NCBI RefSeq assembly: GCF_000420145.1
Contig: NZ_ATUJ01000001.1
Coordinates: 124,001-188,000 of the forward strand
Length of the DNA: 64,000 nucleotides
Origin: Paracoccus zeaxanthinifaciens ATCC 21588
GTDB lineage: Bacteria; Pseudomonadota; Alphaproteobacteria; Rhodobacterales; Rhodobacteraceae
Direction: 5' to 3'
The notes under the pieces were generated by a model. It was given only the letters and a program-made list of their open reading frames with translations. It was not told where the DNA came from and did not search any database. Every line of letters starts with the position of its first letter. The stretch's first letter is position 1. Positions 30,283 through 38,485 of this stretch are shown piece after piece. The position numbers were made by a program, and so were the translations under genes.

Positions 30283-31023
30283 TCAAATCGTGATCGGCAG
30301 TCCGTCGCGAAGAACCGCCTGCGCGGCGGGGGTCAGGTCCTCTCGGTCGACGTCATGGCGGGGGGCGTCGTGCATCACGAAGGGGGCCAGCAGGCGCAGC
30401 GGTGCGCGTGCGCCCTTGCGGGCCGCGACGATGACGCGCCCCGCCTCGCGGCCCTGGCGCGCGGCGATCGGCAAGATGGCGATCGCACCCGCCCGCCCCT
30501 GCAATGCGGCGATGATCCGGTCCAGCCGGTCGGCGCGCTGGATCACCGTCAGCCAGCCCTTGGGGTTCAGCCGCCGCAGCCCCGCGTCCAGCCAGTCGTC
30601 CAGCGGCGTCTCCTCGGTCCGTGCCGTCGCGCGGCCCGCATCGGGCGCGGGCGTGCCGCCAAGGAAATAGGGCGGGTTCATGATGACGTGGTCGAAGCCC
30701 CTGCCCCGCAGCCCTGCCGGCGGATCCGACAGATCGCCTGTCAGCACGTCCAGCGGCAGCCCGCATTCCTGCGCGTTCCGCAGGGCCAGCGCGGCATAAT
30801 CGGCCTGACGCTCCAGCCCGGTGCAGCGCAGCCCCGGCACGCGCGCGGCCAGGCACAGGCTGGCGACGCCCGCCCCGCATCCCAGTTCCAGCACGCTGTC
30901 GCCCGGCGCCGCGCGGCAGGCAGCGGCCAGCATCACCGCATCCGCGCCCGACCTGTACCCGCGCGCGGGCTGCCACAGCTGCAGCCGCCCGCCCAGGAAC
31001 CCGTCGCGGCGAAGATCACTCAT
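30283..31023 (-). CDS. tRNA1(Val) adenine-N6 methyltransferase-like protein
   Basis: The 246-residue product is a class I SAM-dependent methyltransferase. It has the SAM motif ELGCGAGVASLCLAARVPGL and the N6-adenine catalytic motif NPPY in HVIMNPPYFLGG, as in TrmN6 (YfiC), which methylates A37 of tRNA(Val). The N-terminal GGRLQLWQPARGYRSGADAV also fits that family. It follows the DUF2007 gene with an 8-base overlap. The exact RNA target is inferred from the family. Confidence 0.83.
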   Translation of the reverse strand: MSDLRRDGFLGGRLQLWQPARGYRSGADAVMLAAACRAAPGDSVLELGCGAGVASLCLAARVPGLRCTGLERQADYAALALRNAQECGLPLDVLTGDLSDPPAGLRGRGFDHVIMNPPYFLGGTPAPDAGRATARTEETPLDDWLDAGLRRLNPKGWLTVIQRADRLDRIIAALQGRAGAIAILPIAARQGREAGRVIVAARKGARAPLRLLAPFVMHDAPRHDVDREDLTPAAQAVLRDGLPITI

Positions 31024-31225
31024 CCAGGCCCGCGTCGCGCAGGATGGCGCGGGCCATGAACTCGTCCCGGTCGGCCACCATGACGCGCTGCGCCAGGATG
31101 CCGATCGACCCTTCCAGCACGCTCATGTGCTGGTCCATCTGGAAGGTCGTGATCCCCTCGGCTTCCAGCAGGCTCTGGGCCGCCGAGATGCGCACGGGAT
31201 CGTTGCTGCGGAAAAGCTCTTTCAT
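31016..31225 (-). CDS. DUF2007 small signal-transducing-like protein
   Basis: The 69-residue product, MKELFRSNDPVRISAAQSLL then GIGILAQRVMVADRDE-like sequence (actually GSIGILAQRVMVADRDEFMA), matches the small DUF2007 fold, whose members resemble the regulatory PII/GatB-like alpha-beta domains. The function is unknown. ATG 31225 has a weak ribosome site. It is coupled to the methyltransferase downstream by an 8-base overlap and is divergent from the prenyl synthase gene, with TCGACA-N17-TAACGT as a weak promoter candidate on the minus strand. Confidence 0.78.
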   Translation of the reverse strand: MKELFRSNDPVRISAAQSLLEAEGITTFQMDQHMSVLEGSIGILAQRVMVADRDEFMARAILRDAGLDE

Positions 31226-31300
31226 GGCCGCGACGTTATGCGGCGGTTGCGCATTTGTCGATGGCATGGCAATGCGAGGGCGCAGACACGGGATGATGTG

Positions 31301-32302
31301 ATGAACGTGCAGGAAGACGTCCGCAAACCACTGGACCGGCTGGCCGAGGCGCTGGCACCCGAGATGGAGGCCGTGAACGCGCTGATCCGCGAACGCATGG
31401 CCAGCAGGCATGCGCCGCGCATCCCCGAGGTGACCGCCCACCTGATCGAGGCCGGCGGCAAGCGCCTGCGCCCGATGCTGACCCTGGCCGCGGCGAAGCT
31501 GCTTGGCTATGGCGGCCCCTATCACGTGCATCTGGCCGCGACGGTCGAATTCATCCACACCGCGACCCTGCTGCATGACGACGTGGTCGACGAAAGCCGC
31601 CAGCGCCGCGGGCGTCCGACGGCGAACCTGCTGTGGGACAACAAGTCCAGCGTGCTGGTCGGCGATTACCTGTTCGCGCGCAGCTTCCAGCTGATGGTCG
31701 AACCCGGCAGCATGCGCACGCTCGAGATCCTGTCGAACGCCGCCGCCACCATCGCCGAGGGCGAGGTGCTGCAGCTGACCGCGGCGCAGGATCTGGCCAC
31801 GAACGAGGACATCTATCTGCAGGTCGTGCGCGGCAAGACGGCAGCGCTGTTCTCGGCCGCGACCGAGGTGGGCGGCGTCATCGCGGGCGTCCCCGATGCG
31901 CAGGTCCGCGCGCTGTTCGATTACGGCGACGCGCTTGGCATCGCCTTCCAGATCGTGGACGACCTGCTGGATTACGGCGGCACCGCCGAGGCGATCGGCA
32001 AGAATACCGGCGACGATTTCCGCGAACGCAAGCTGACGCTGCCGGTGATCAAGGCCGTGGCCCGCGCCACCCCCGAGGAACGCGCCTTCTGGTCGCGCAC
32101 CATCGAGAAGGGCGACCAGAAGGACGGCGACCTTGAACACGCGCTGGAACTGCTGGCCCGCCACGGCGCGATGGCCGATGCCCGCCGCGACGCGCTGGAC
32201 TGGGCGGCCAGGGCCCGCGCCTCCCTGCAGATCCTGCCCGAGCATCCGATCCGCGACATGCTGTCGGACCTGGCCGATTTCGTGGTCGAACGCATCGCCT
32301 GA
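31301..32302 (+). CDS. ispB: Polyprenyl (probably octa/decaprenyl) diphosphate synthase
   Basis: The enzyme extends isoprenoid chains that become the ubiquinone side chain. The 333-residue product has the first Asp-rich motif LLHDDVVDESRQRRG, FQIVDDLLDY as the second, and GGKRLRPMLTLAAAKL near the N terminus. ATG 31301 gives the family's usual length; upstream codons are in frame but unsupported. It is alone, convergent with amtB, with a terminator between. The chain length cannot be read from the motifs; Paracoccus typically makes Q-10. Confidence 0.92.
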   Translation: MNVQEDVRKPLDRLAEALAPEMEAVNALIRERMASRHAPRIPEVTAHLIEAGGKRLRPMLTLAAAKLLGYGGPYHVHLAATVEFIHTATLLHDDVVDESRQRRGRPTANLLWDNKSSVLVGDYLFARSFQLMVEPGSMRTLEILSNAAATIAEGEVLQLTAAQDLATNEDIYLQVVRGKTAALFSAATEVGGVIAGVPDAQVRALFDYGDALGIAFQIVDDLLDYGGTAEAIGKNTGDDFRERKLTLPVIKAVARATPEERAFWSRTIEKGDQKDGDLEHALELLARHGAMADARRDALDWAARARASLQILPEHPIRDMLSDLADFVVERIA

Positions 32303-32328
32303 CCCCCAGCCCCAAGAACGACGACGAA

Positions 32329-32352
32329 GGCCCGCCATCATGGCGGGCCTTT
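32329..32352. terminator. Terminator of the prenyl synthase gene
   Basis: GGCCCGCCA (32329-32337) pairs with TGGCGGGCC (32341-32349) around TCA and is followed by TTT. A second, weaker stem of GGGGCGGG (32377-32384) with CCCGCCCC (32399-32406) sits closer to amtB and may end that gene on the minus strand. Confidence 0.75.
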
Positions 32353-32439
32353 CGCATTCCGGGGCCCCGAAACGGAAGGGGCGGGCCGCATTGCGCGACC
32401 CGCCCCCTCTCCGGGAAGAGACCCGTTATGTCGCGGCGA

Positions 32440-33771
32440 TCATTTCGCCTGGACGAAGTCCGGATAGGCTTCCATCCCCATCTCCGAGATGTCGAGACCG
32501 GTGATCTCGGCTTCCTTGCTGACGCGGATGCCCATGGTCGCCTTCAGGATCGACCAGATGATGAAGCTGACCACGAAGACGAAGGCGCCGATGGAGACGA
32601 TGCCGATGGCCTGCGTGACGAAGCTGGTATCGGGGTTCGTCGCCGGGACGATGATCGTGCCCCAGATGCCCGCCACCAGGTGGACCGGGATCGCGCCGAC
32701 CACGTCGTCGATCTTCATCTTGTCCAGCATCGGGACCACGAAGCAGGCGATCGCACCACCCACGCCGCCGATCAGGATCGAGGCGAAGATCGTGGGCGTC
32801 AGCGGCTCGGCCGTGATCGAGACGAGGCCCGCCAGCGCGCCGTTCAGCACCATGGTCAGGTCGATCTTGCCATAGACCAGCTGCGTCACGATGACGGCGG
32901 CCACGGCACCGGCCGATGCGGCCATGTTGGTGTTCACGAAGATGCGGCTGACATCGGCCGCGTCATTGACCGACCCGATGGCCAGCTGCGACGCGCCGTT
33001 GAAGCCGAACCAACCCAGCCACAGGATGAACGTGCCGAGCGTCGCCAGCGCCAGGTTCGAACCGGGCATCGGCTGCATGCGGCCGTCGGGACGGTACTTG
33101 CCGTGACGTGCGCCCAGCACGATCGCACCTGCCAGTGCCGCGAAGCCGCCTGCCGCGTGGACCAGGGTCGAACCCGCGAAGTCCGAGAAGCCCATCTCGC
33201 TCAGGAAGCCGCCGCCCCACTGCCAGCTGGCCTCGATCGGGTAGATGACGCCGGTCAGCACGACCGTGAAGATCAGGAAGGGCCACAGCTTCACGCGCTC
33301 GGCCAGGGTGCCCGAGACGATGGACGCGGTGGTCGCGCAGAACATCAGCTGGAAGAAGAAGTCCGAACCGGACGAGTAGCCGTCATCGGCCACGCCCGCG
33401 CCGACGGGGTCGATGCCCTTGGGGCTGAAGATCTCGCCGATGACACCCGGCATGGTCCATTCGCCCGGATACATCAGGTTGTAGCCGATCAGCCAGTACA
33501 TGATGCCCGCGATCGCGAACAGCGAGATGTTCTTGAACAGCTGGGTCGTCACGTTCTTGGAACGCACCAGGCCCGCCTCGAGCATGGCGAAGCCCGCGGC
33601 CATCCACATCACGAGGAAGCCGCCGATCAGGAACAGCAGGGTGTTGAAGATATAGACGACATCCGCGCTGACAGCGGCGGCCGCCTCCGCGGGCGCCGCG
33701 GCATCCTGCGCGGCAGCAGGATAGGCTGCCAGCGTCGCAAGTGTCGCGATGAGCGGAAGGGTCTTTTGCAT
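32440..33771 (-). CDS. amtB: Ammonium transporter
   Basis: AmtB imports ammonium across the inner membrane. The 443-residue product has a signal peptide (about 21 residues, ending AAAQD), eleven predicted helices, and the twin pore histidines in STLVHAAGGFAALAG and IPVHLVAGIWG, plus the signature DFAGSTLVHAAGG. No glnK is adjacent, unlike most amtB loci; its PII partner must be elsewhere. It may be nitrogen-regulated, but I could not confirm an NtrC or sigma54 site; an inverted repeat lies 73-92 bases before the start. Confidence 0.95.
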   Translation of the reverse strand: MQKTLPLIATLATLAAYPAAAQDAAAPAEAAAAVSADVVYIFNTLLFLIGGFLVMWMAAGFAMLEAGLVRSKNVTTQLFKNISLFAIAGIMYWLIGYNLMYPGEWTMPGVIGEIFSPKGIDPVGAGVADDGYSSGSDFFFQLMFCATTASIVSGTLAERVKLWPFLIFTVVLTGVIYPIEASWQWGGGFLSEMGFSDFAGSTLVHAAGGFAALAGAIVLGARHGKYRPDGRMQPMPGSNLALATLGTFILWLGWFGFNGASQLAIGSVNDAADVSRIFVNTNMAASAGAVAAVIVTQLVYGKIDLTMVLNGALAGLVSITAEPLTPTIFASILIGGVGGAIACFVVPMLDKMKIDDVVGAIPVHLVAGIWGTIIVPATNPDTSFVTQAIGIVSIGAFVFVVSFIIWSILKATMGIRVSKEAEITGLDISEMGMEAYPDFVQAK

Positions 33772-34148
33772 GTGTTAAACCTCGCTTCGTGCCACAGCCG
33801 CCGGTCCGGCTGCCATCGCCCTTTTCATCGGCAATAGGGACCAGCGGGCAAAGATGTGCCCGCAAGACAGGCCCACGGAATCGCGATCTGCCGCGATTAT
33901 GGGCAGAATCCGCGCCCTTTGCCCGCCTTTCGGGCCGGATCGGTCTGATCTTTCCGCAGCGATGCCCGCCATGCGTGCAGCGGCGGCCCCTTGCGCGGCG
34001 GAATCCCGCGACCGGCGGGAATCCCCCCGGCCGCTGCGGCCCAGATCACGAATTGGCCAATGGAATTCCCCTGAGGGTCAAACTCATGTAGCTTGCGCAC
34101 AATCACGCCGGCAGAACCGGCACTGGCAGTCACGCAGGCATCCTTGGC
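33772..34148. other. Divergent intergenic region amtB / PBP1
   Basis: About 377 bases. It contains an inverted repeat GCGGGCA (33844-33850) and TGCCCGC (33857-33863), spacer 6, possibly an operator for amtB. Two imperfect GGAATCCC-containing direct copies occur near 34010. I see no gene, no RNA gene and no strong promoter. Confidence 0.6.
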
Positions 34149-36446
34149 ATGAAACGACCCACCGGAACCCCGCCCCGCAAGGGCAAGAGCCCCGTTGCCG
34201 AAAGGCGCGCCGCGCCCGAAGGCAAGCCCGCCGCGCCCGAAGGCAAGCCCGCCGCGCCCGAAGGCAAGCCCGCCGCGAAGAAGGTTCGCCGCCACAGGCC
34301 GCGCCGCGCGAACCGCGGGCCGGTCGGCTGGATCGCAGGCTTCGTGTCGCTGATCTGGCGGATCGTCTGGGGCTCGATCTGGCGCCTGGCCATGACGGTC
34401 GCGCTGATCGTGGGCGCCGCGACGGCCTATTTCTACATCAACCTCCCCGAGGCGCAGGAGCTGTTCGACGGCCGCGCGCGCGGGTCGGTGACGATGCTGG
34501 ACCGCGACGGCCGCGTCTTCGCCTGGCGCGGCGAGACCTATGGCGCGGTCGACAGCACCGAGATCGCGCCCGTCCTGAAGCATGCCGTCATCGCGACCGA
34601 GGACCGCCGCTTCTACGGGCACCTGGGTGTCAGCCCGCGCGGCGTCGCCAGCGCCATCAAGATCAACATGGCCGAGGGCCGCGGCCCGCTGGAAGGTCAC
34701 GGCGGCTCGACCATCACGCAGCAGGTCGCCAAGCTGCTGTGCCTGGGCGAGACCTTCGACCCCACCCAGTACAAGAACGAGGCCGAGTTCGAGGCCGCCT
34801 GCCGCGTCGGCAGCCTGTGGCGCAAGATCAAGGAAGTGCCCTTCGCCTTCGCCATGGAGGCGAAATACGGCAAGGACGACATCCTCAACATCTACATGAA
34901 CCGCTCCTATCTGGGCGGCGGCGCGCGCGGCTTCGAGGCCGCAAGCCAGCGCTACTTCAACAAGCCCGCAAGCCAGGTGACCCCCGCCGAGGCCGCGATG
35001 CTGGCGGGCCTCCTGGTCGCGCCCAGCCGCTATGCCCCCACCGCCAGCATCGAGCGCGCGCAGGAACGCGCCAATGTCGTGCTGGGGCTGATGGCCGAAC
35101 AGGGCTATATTGACGACCAGCAGCTGGCCGAGGCCCGCGCCAATCCCGCCACCCTGTCGCAGGCCGCCGATGCCCGCGCGGGCGGGTATTTCGCCGATTG
35201 GCTGATGGAATCCGGCCCCGGCTTCCTGACCAGCGAGACGACCGAGGACGTGACCATCCGCACGACCTTCGACCAGCGCATCCAGCGCGCGGCCGAACGT
35301 GCCCTGCAGCGCGTCTTCGACGAGAAGGTCAAGGACGGGTCCAAGGCCGAGGCCGCGGTCGTCGTCATGTCCGCCGACGGCGCCGTCCGCGCCATGATCG
35401 GCGGGCGCGACAGCACCGTGAACGGCGCGTTCAACCGCGCGACCCAGGCCAAGCGCCAGACCGGCTCGTCCTTCAAGCCCTTCGTCTATGCCGCGGCGCT
35501 CGAGGCGGGCTATGGTCCCGCCGACCGCGTGGACGACAGCCCGCTGACGATCCGCATTCCGGGCGGCAAGAACTGGTCGCCCCAGAACTATACCCGCCGC
35601 TTCCACGGCACGGTCAGCATGACCACCGCGCTGGCGCAGTCGCTGAACGTCGCCACGATCCGCCTGCAGGAACTGGCGGGCCGCGACCAGGTAATCCGCA
35701 TCGCCCATGATTTCGGCATCGTCAGCAACCTGACCCGCAGCCCGTCCCTGGGCCTGGGCGCGTCCGAGGCGACGCTGCTGGAACTGACCGGCGCCTATGC
35801 GGGCATCCGCAACGGCGGCACCTCGGTCGCGCCCTACGGGGTGATCGACCTGACCATGCGCGGCGACGACCGGCCCATGATGGGCCAGACCGGCGGCTTC
35901 GGCGAGCGTGTCATCAGCCAGCGCGCGGCGGGCCAGCTGATCTACATGATGCAGAAGGTCATCACCGAGGGCACCGGCGGTCGCGCCAGCCTGGGCAGCC
36001 GTCCCGTCGCGGGCAAGACCGGCACGACCAGCAGCTATCGCGATGCGTGGTTCGTGGGCTTTACCGAGCAGTATGTCACCGGCGTCTGGATGGGCTATGA
36101 CGACAACACGCCCCTGTCGGGCGTGACCGGCGGCGGCCTTCCGGCCGAGATCTGGCAGGCCGTCATGTCCGAGATCCACGAGGGTCTGCCGGAACTGGCG
36201 CTGTCCACCGTGTCGCCGGACGGCAGCGGCATCATCATGTCGCAGGGCGATTCGACGCCCAAGGTCGTCACCTCGGGTTCGGCGGACGATCCGCTGGCCG
36301 CGGCGCTGGCAGGCGTGATGAACACCATCGAGGCCGAGCGTCGGGGCGATCCCGCCCCCGCCGCGCCGACGCCCGCAAGCAACAGCGGCGCCAGCAGCGA
36401 CGATGCGCTGTCGCGGGCGCTGAACGGGATCCTGGGCGGGAACTGA
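34149..36446 (+). CDS. Class A penicillin-binding protein 1A-family (bifunctional transglycosylase-transpeptidase)
   Basis: The enzyme polymerises glycan strands and cross-links peptides in peptidoglycan. The 765-residue product has a basic cytoplasmic N terminus with three APEGKPA repeats, one membrane helix at about 77-98, a family 51 glycosyltransferase domain with the catalytic Glu151 (ATEDRRFYGHLGV) and GGSTITQQVAK, and a transpeptidase domain with Ser440-Lys443 (TGSSFKP), SLN (SLNVAT) and KTGT at 623-626. The C-terminal tail is low complexity. It is monocistronic and convergent with mlaC. Confidence 0.95.
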   Translation: MKRPTGTPPRKGKSPVAERRAAPEGKPAAPEGKPAAPEGKPAAKKVRRHRPRRANRGPVGWIAGFVSLIWRIVWGSIWRLAMTVALIVGAATAYFYINLPEAQELFDGRARGSVTMLDRDGRVFAWRGETYGAVDSTEIAPVLKHAVIATEDRRFYGHLGVSPRGVASAIKINMAEGRGPLEGHGGSTITQQVAKLLCLGETFDPTQYKNEAEFEAACRVGSLWRKIKEVPFAFAMEAKYGKDDILNIYMNRSYLGGGARGFEAASQRYFNKPASQVTPAEAAMLAGLLVAPSRYAPTASIERAQERANVVLGLMAEQGYIDDQQLAEARANPATLSQAADARAGGYFADWLMESGPGFLTSETTEDVTIRTTFDQRIQRAAERALQRVFDEKVKDGSKAEAAVVVMSADGAVRAMIGGRDSTVNGAFNRATQAKRQTGSSFKPFVYAAALEAGYGPADRVDDSPLTIRIPGGKNWSPQNYTRRFHGTVSMTTALAQSLNVATIRLQELAGRDQVIRIAHDFGIVSNLTRSPSLGLGASEATLLELTGAYAGIRNGGTSVAPYGVIDLTMRGDDRPMMGQTGGFGERVISQRAAGQLIYMMQKVITEGTGGRASLGSRPVAGKTGTTSSYRDAWFVGFTEQYVTGVWMGYDDNTPLSGVTGGGLPAEIWQAVMSEIHEGLPELALSTVSPDGSGIIMSQGDSTPKVVTSGSADDPLAAALAGVMNTIEAERRGDPAPAAPTPASNSGASSDDALSRALNGILGGN
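34212..34274 (+). repeat. Three perfect 21-bp direct repeats in the PBP1 gene (APEGKPA x3)
   Basis: Three tandem identical 21-base units encode residues 22-42 as APEGKPA repeats in the cytoplasmic tail. The unit keeps the frame, so copy number can change without harm to the domains. Confidence 0.95.
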
Positions 36447-36470
36447 CCCGCAGATCCGGGAACGCCAAGG

Positions 36471-36496
36471 GGGCGGGCCATCGCGGCCCGCCCTTT
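36471..36496. terminator. Intrinsic terminator between PBP1 and mlaC
   Basis: GGGCGGGCC (36471-36479) pairs with GGCCCGCCC (36485-36493), loop ATCGC, followed by TTTCTC on the plus strand. It lies 24 bases after the PBP1 stop and just before the convergent mlaC stop. Confidence 0.8.
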
Positions 36497-36501
36497 CTCG
36501 T

Positions 36502-37092
36502 TCAGCCCGCCTGCTGCAGGTCGGCCGTCAGCGCGGCCACGTCGCCGCCCCGGCGTGCCAGCATGGCCGCGATCTCGGCGCGCTCGCTGGCCAGCATGTT
36601 CACGCCCTCGATGATGATGTTGAAGAACAGGTCGCGCCCGGACTTGTCCGAGACGTGCCATTCCACCTCCATCGGCGCGCGACCGTTCAGATAGGCGACC
36701 GAGGAGACGGCATAGAAGCTTTTGAGCGGACGCGCGCCCGTCACCTCGATCCGGCTGCCGATGAACTCGCGGAAGCGCTTGCCGTACTTGCGCCCGATAT
36801 AGCCCTGGAAGGCTGCCTTGTAGACCGCGAACTGCGCCGCATCGATCTGGCGCGCGACGGGGCCCATGGCCGAACGGGCGATCACGTCCACATCGGCATG
36901 GCGGGCAAAGATCGCCTCGAAGTCGCGATACATCTGCGCGGGGGCCTTGCCGGAATTGATCACGGCATAGACCTCGGCCAGGGACCGGTCGATCAGCGCG
37001 CGCGCGCCGTTCGAATCCAGCGCCCATGCAGGCGCGGCGACCAGCGCCGCCCCCGAGGCGATCAGCCCCAGAAAGCCGCGGCGGTCATTCAT
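36502..37092 (-). CDS. mlaC: MlaC-like phospholipid-binding periplasmic protein
   Basis: MlaC shuttles phospholipids between MlaA in the outer membrane and an inner-membrane ABC transporter. The 196-residue product has a signal peptide (MNDRRGFLGLIASGAALVAA) with a Tat-like RRxFL motif, then the Ttg2 domain with RDFEAIFARHADVDVIARSA, RSAMGPVARQID, and FIGSRIEVTGARPL. ATG 37092 overlaps the mlaA 3' end by 8 bases. The mlaA-mlaC pair is present without mlaFEDB, which are probably elsewhere. Confidence 0.88.
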   Translation of the reverse strand: MNDRRGFLGLIASGAALVAAPAWALDSNGARALIDRSLAEVYAVINSGKAPAQMYRDFEAIFARHADVDVIARSAMGPVARQIDAAQFAVYKAAFQGYIGRKYGKRFREFIGSRIEVTGARPLKSFYAVSSVAYLNGRAPMEVEWHVSDKSGRDLFFNIIIEGVNMLASERAEIAAMLARRGGDVAALTADLQQAG

Positions 37093-37867
37093 AGGGGTCG
37101 ATGACGGCATCGTCGCCGTAGGGATCGATATCTGCACTCTCTTCTCCAAGCTCGTGGCGGCGGTTCATCAGCCAGATCAGCCGCGTCTGTGCATAACTGT
37201 CGGCGCTGCCCTGAAGGATCCCGTCGATCGTGTCGCCGAAACGGGCGCGGTCGGTGGCCTTGGCCCCCACCCGCAGCGCGAAGGCCGCGCGGCGTTCGGG
37301 GGCGTCCAGCACCTGGCCAAGCGGATCGATCGCGATGTCGACCACCCGCCCCGCCGTGTCGCGCAGGGTCGAGGGGCCGATCAGCGGCAGCTCCAGATAG
37401 GCCCCCTCGGGGGCGCCCCAGACGGCCAGCGTCTCGCCGAAATCGGTGTCGCGCTCGGTCCAGCCGAAGCTGTCGGCGGCGGGATCGAACAGGCCCCCAA
37501 GACCGACGGTCGTGTTCGTCGCGAAGCGCAGCGCGTTCATCCCCGCATTGCCGGGGCGCCCCTGCAGCAGCCCGTTCAGCGCCTTGCCCGGCAGCGACAG
37601 GTTGCGGCCCGCATTGGCCATCATCCGCACCGGCCCGATCGGATCGCCCGGCTGCGGCGCGGGACCGGCATCCGCGCCGTCCCCCTTGAGGCGGTTCGCG
37701 ACGGGGCCCACGACATGCGCGTCCACGCCCTTGTTGAAGGCGTGGACGCGGCGGTTCGCGGCCTCGTAGGGGTCGTCGATCAGCACGCCGTCGCGCATCT
37801 GCGGATCGCTGGCGCAGCCCGCGGCGGTCAAGACGGCAAGAAGCGCGATGGGAAGGAGGGGGTTCAC
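37085..37867 (-). CDS. mlaA: MlaA (VacJ)-family lipoprotein
   Basis: MlaA sits in the outer membrane and extracts mislocalised phospholipids. The 260-residue product begins with GTG 37867 and a lipoprotein signal (LLPIALLAVLTAAGC, Cys near 17). Family segments follow: DPYEAANRRVHAFNKGVD, RFATNTTVGLGGLFDPAAD, GWTERDTDFGETLAVWG, and ELPLIGPSTLRDTAGRVVD. The terminal segment is acidic. It overlaps mlaC by 8 bases and is probably the first gene of the pair. Confidence 0.9.
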   Translation of the reverse strand: MNPLLPIALLAVLTAAGCASDPQMRDGVLIDDPYEAANRRVHAFNKGVDAHVVGPVANRLKGDGADAGPAPQPGDPIGPVRMMANAGRNLSLPGKALNGLLQGRPGNAGMNALRFATNTTVGLGGLFDPAADSFGWTERDTDFGETLAVWGAPEGAYLELPLIGPSTLRDTAGRVVDIAIDPLGQVLDAPERRAAFALRVGAKATDRARFGDTIDGILQGSADSYAQTRLIWLMNRRHELGEESADIDPYGDDAVIDPYE

Positions 37868-38022
37868 GTCCGGATGCGCCTTTCGATGCTGCCCGGCCTC
37901 GGTTCGCGGCCAATCTGTCGCCAACCGGACAAGACACGGTTTTTTAGTTCATCTCCGGTGATATGGTCGTGATCGATTTCAGACAAGCCCCGCACCCACG
38001 GGGCTGCGGACGGGACCGGAAA

Positions 38023-38485
38023 ATGAGCCAAAGACCGCTGCCCCATGACGGGGACAAGGAACTGCGCGCCGCAAGGGCCACGGGCTGGAGGCTGTTCGTG
38101 GCGGTCGCCCTGTTCTCGGCGGTGGTGAACCTGCTGATGCTGACGGGCCCGCTGTTCATGCTGCAGGTCTATGACCGCGTCCTCGCCTCGCGCTCGGTCG
38201 AGACGCTGACCGCGCTGTTCGTGCTGGTGGCGGTCGCGGGTGCAAGCGCAGGACAGCAACGGGCGGGCGACACGTCCTCCGGGTTCACGGTCTTCTCGCG
38301 GACCTTTCAGTTGTTCTTGCAAAGCGCGATGCTGGCCACCGGCGCGTGGCTGGTGCTGCAGTAGCAACTGACACCGGGCGCGATGATCGCCAACTAGATC
38401 CTGATGGGGCGTGCGCGGTTTTTCGGGGGGCTGGCGGCCCTTCTGTTCCATCAGCCGGCGGGGAAATCTACGCTGGCCCGTGCGC
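38023..38485 (+). pseudogene. Decayed type I secretion ABC transporter gene (PrtD-like), with stops and deletions
   Basis: The frame starts normally (MSQRPLPHDGDKELRAARAT, first helix, then LMLTGPLFMLQVYDRVLASR, a PrtD/HlyB signature), but after about 70 residues it jumps to a later helix (FQLFLQSAMLATGAWLVLQ), then stops at TAG 38362-38364. Read-through continues QLTPGAMIAN, a second TAG (38395-38397), ILMGRA, and AGKSTLARA, a Walker A remnant. Intact proteins are about 570-600 residues; about 155 codons remain. So it is a gene collapsed by two in-frame-preserving deletions and two stops, not an active transporter. Confidence 0.85.

Noticed and set aside
33844..33863. Possible sigma54 promoter for amtB on the minus strand
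   Set aside because: GGGCAC and TTGC elements occur, but their spacing is one base too short for the strict sigma54 pattern or requires shifting the GG out of the conserved position. I keep only the inverted repeat.
34212..34274. CRISPR-like repeats
   Set aside because: The three units are directly adjacent without spacers and are in frame inside the PBP1 gene, so they are a coding repeat.
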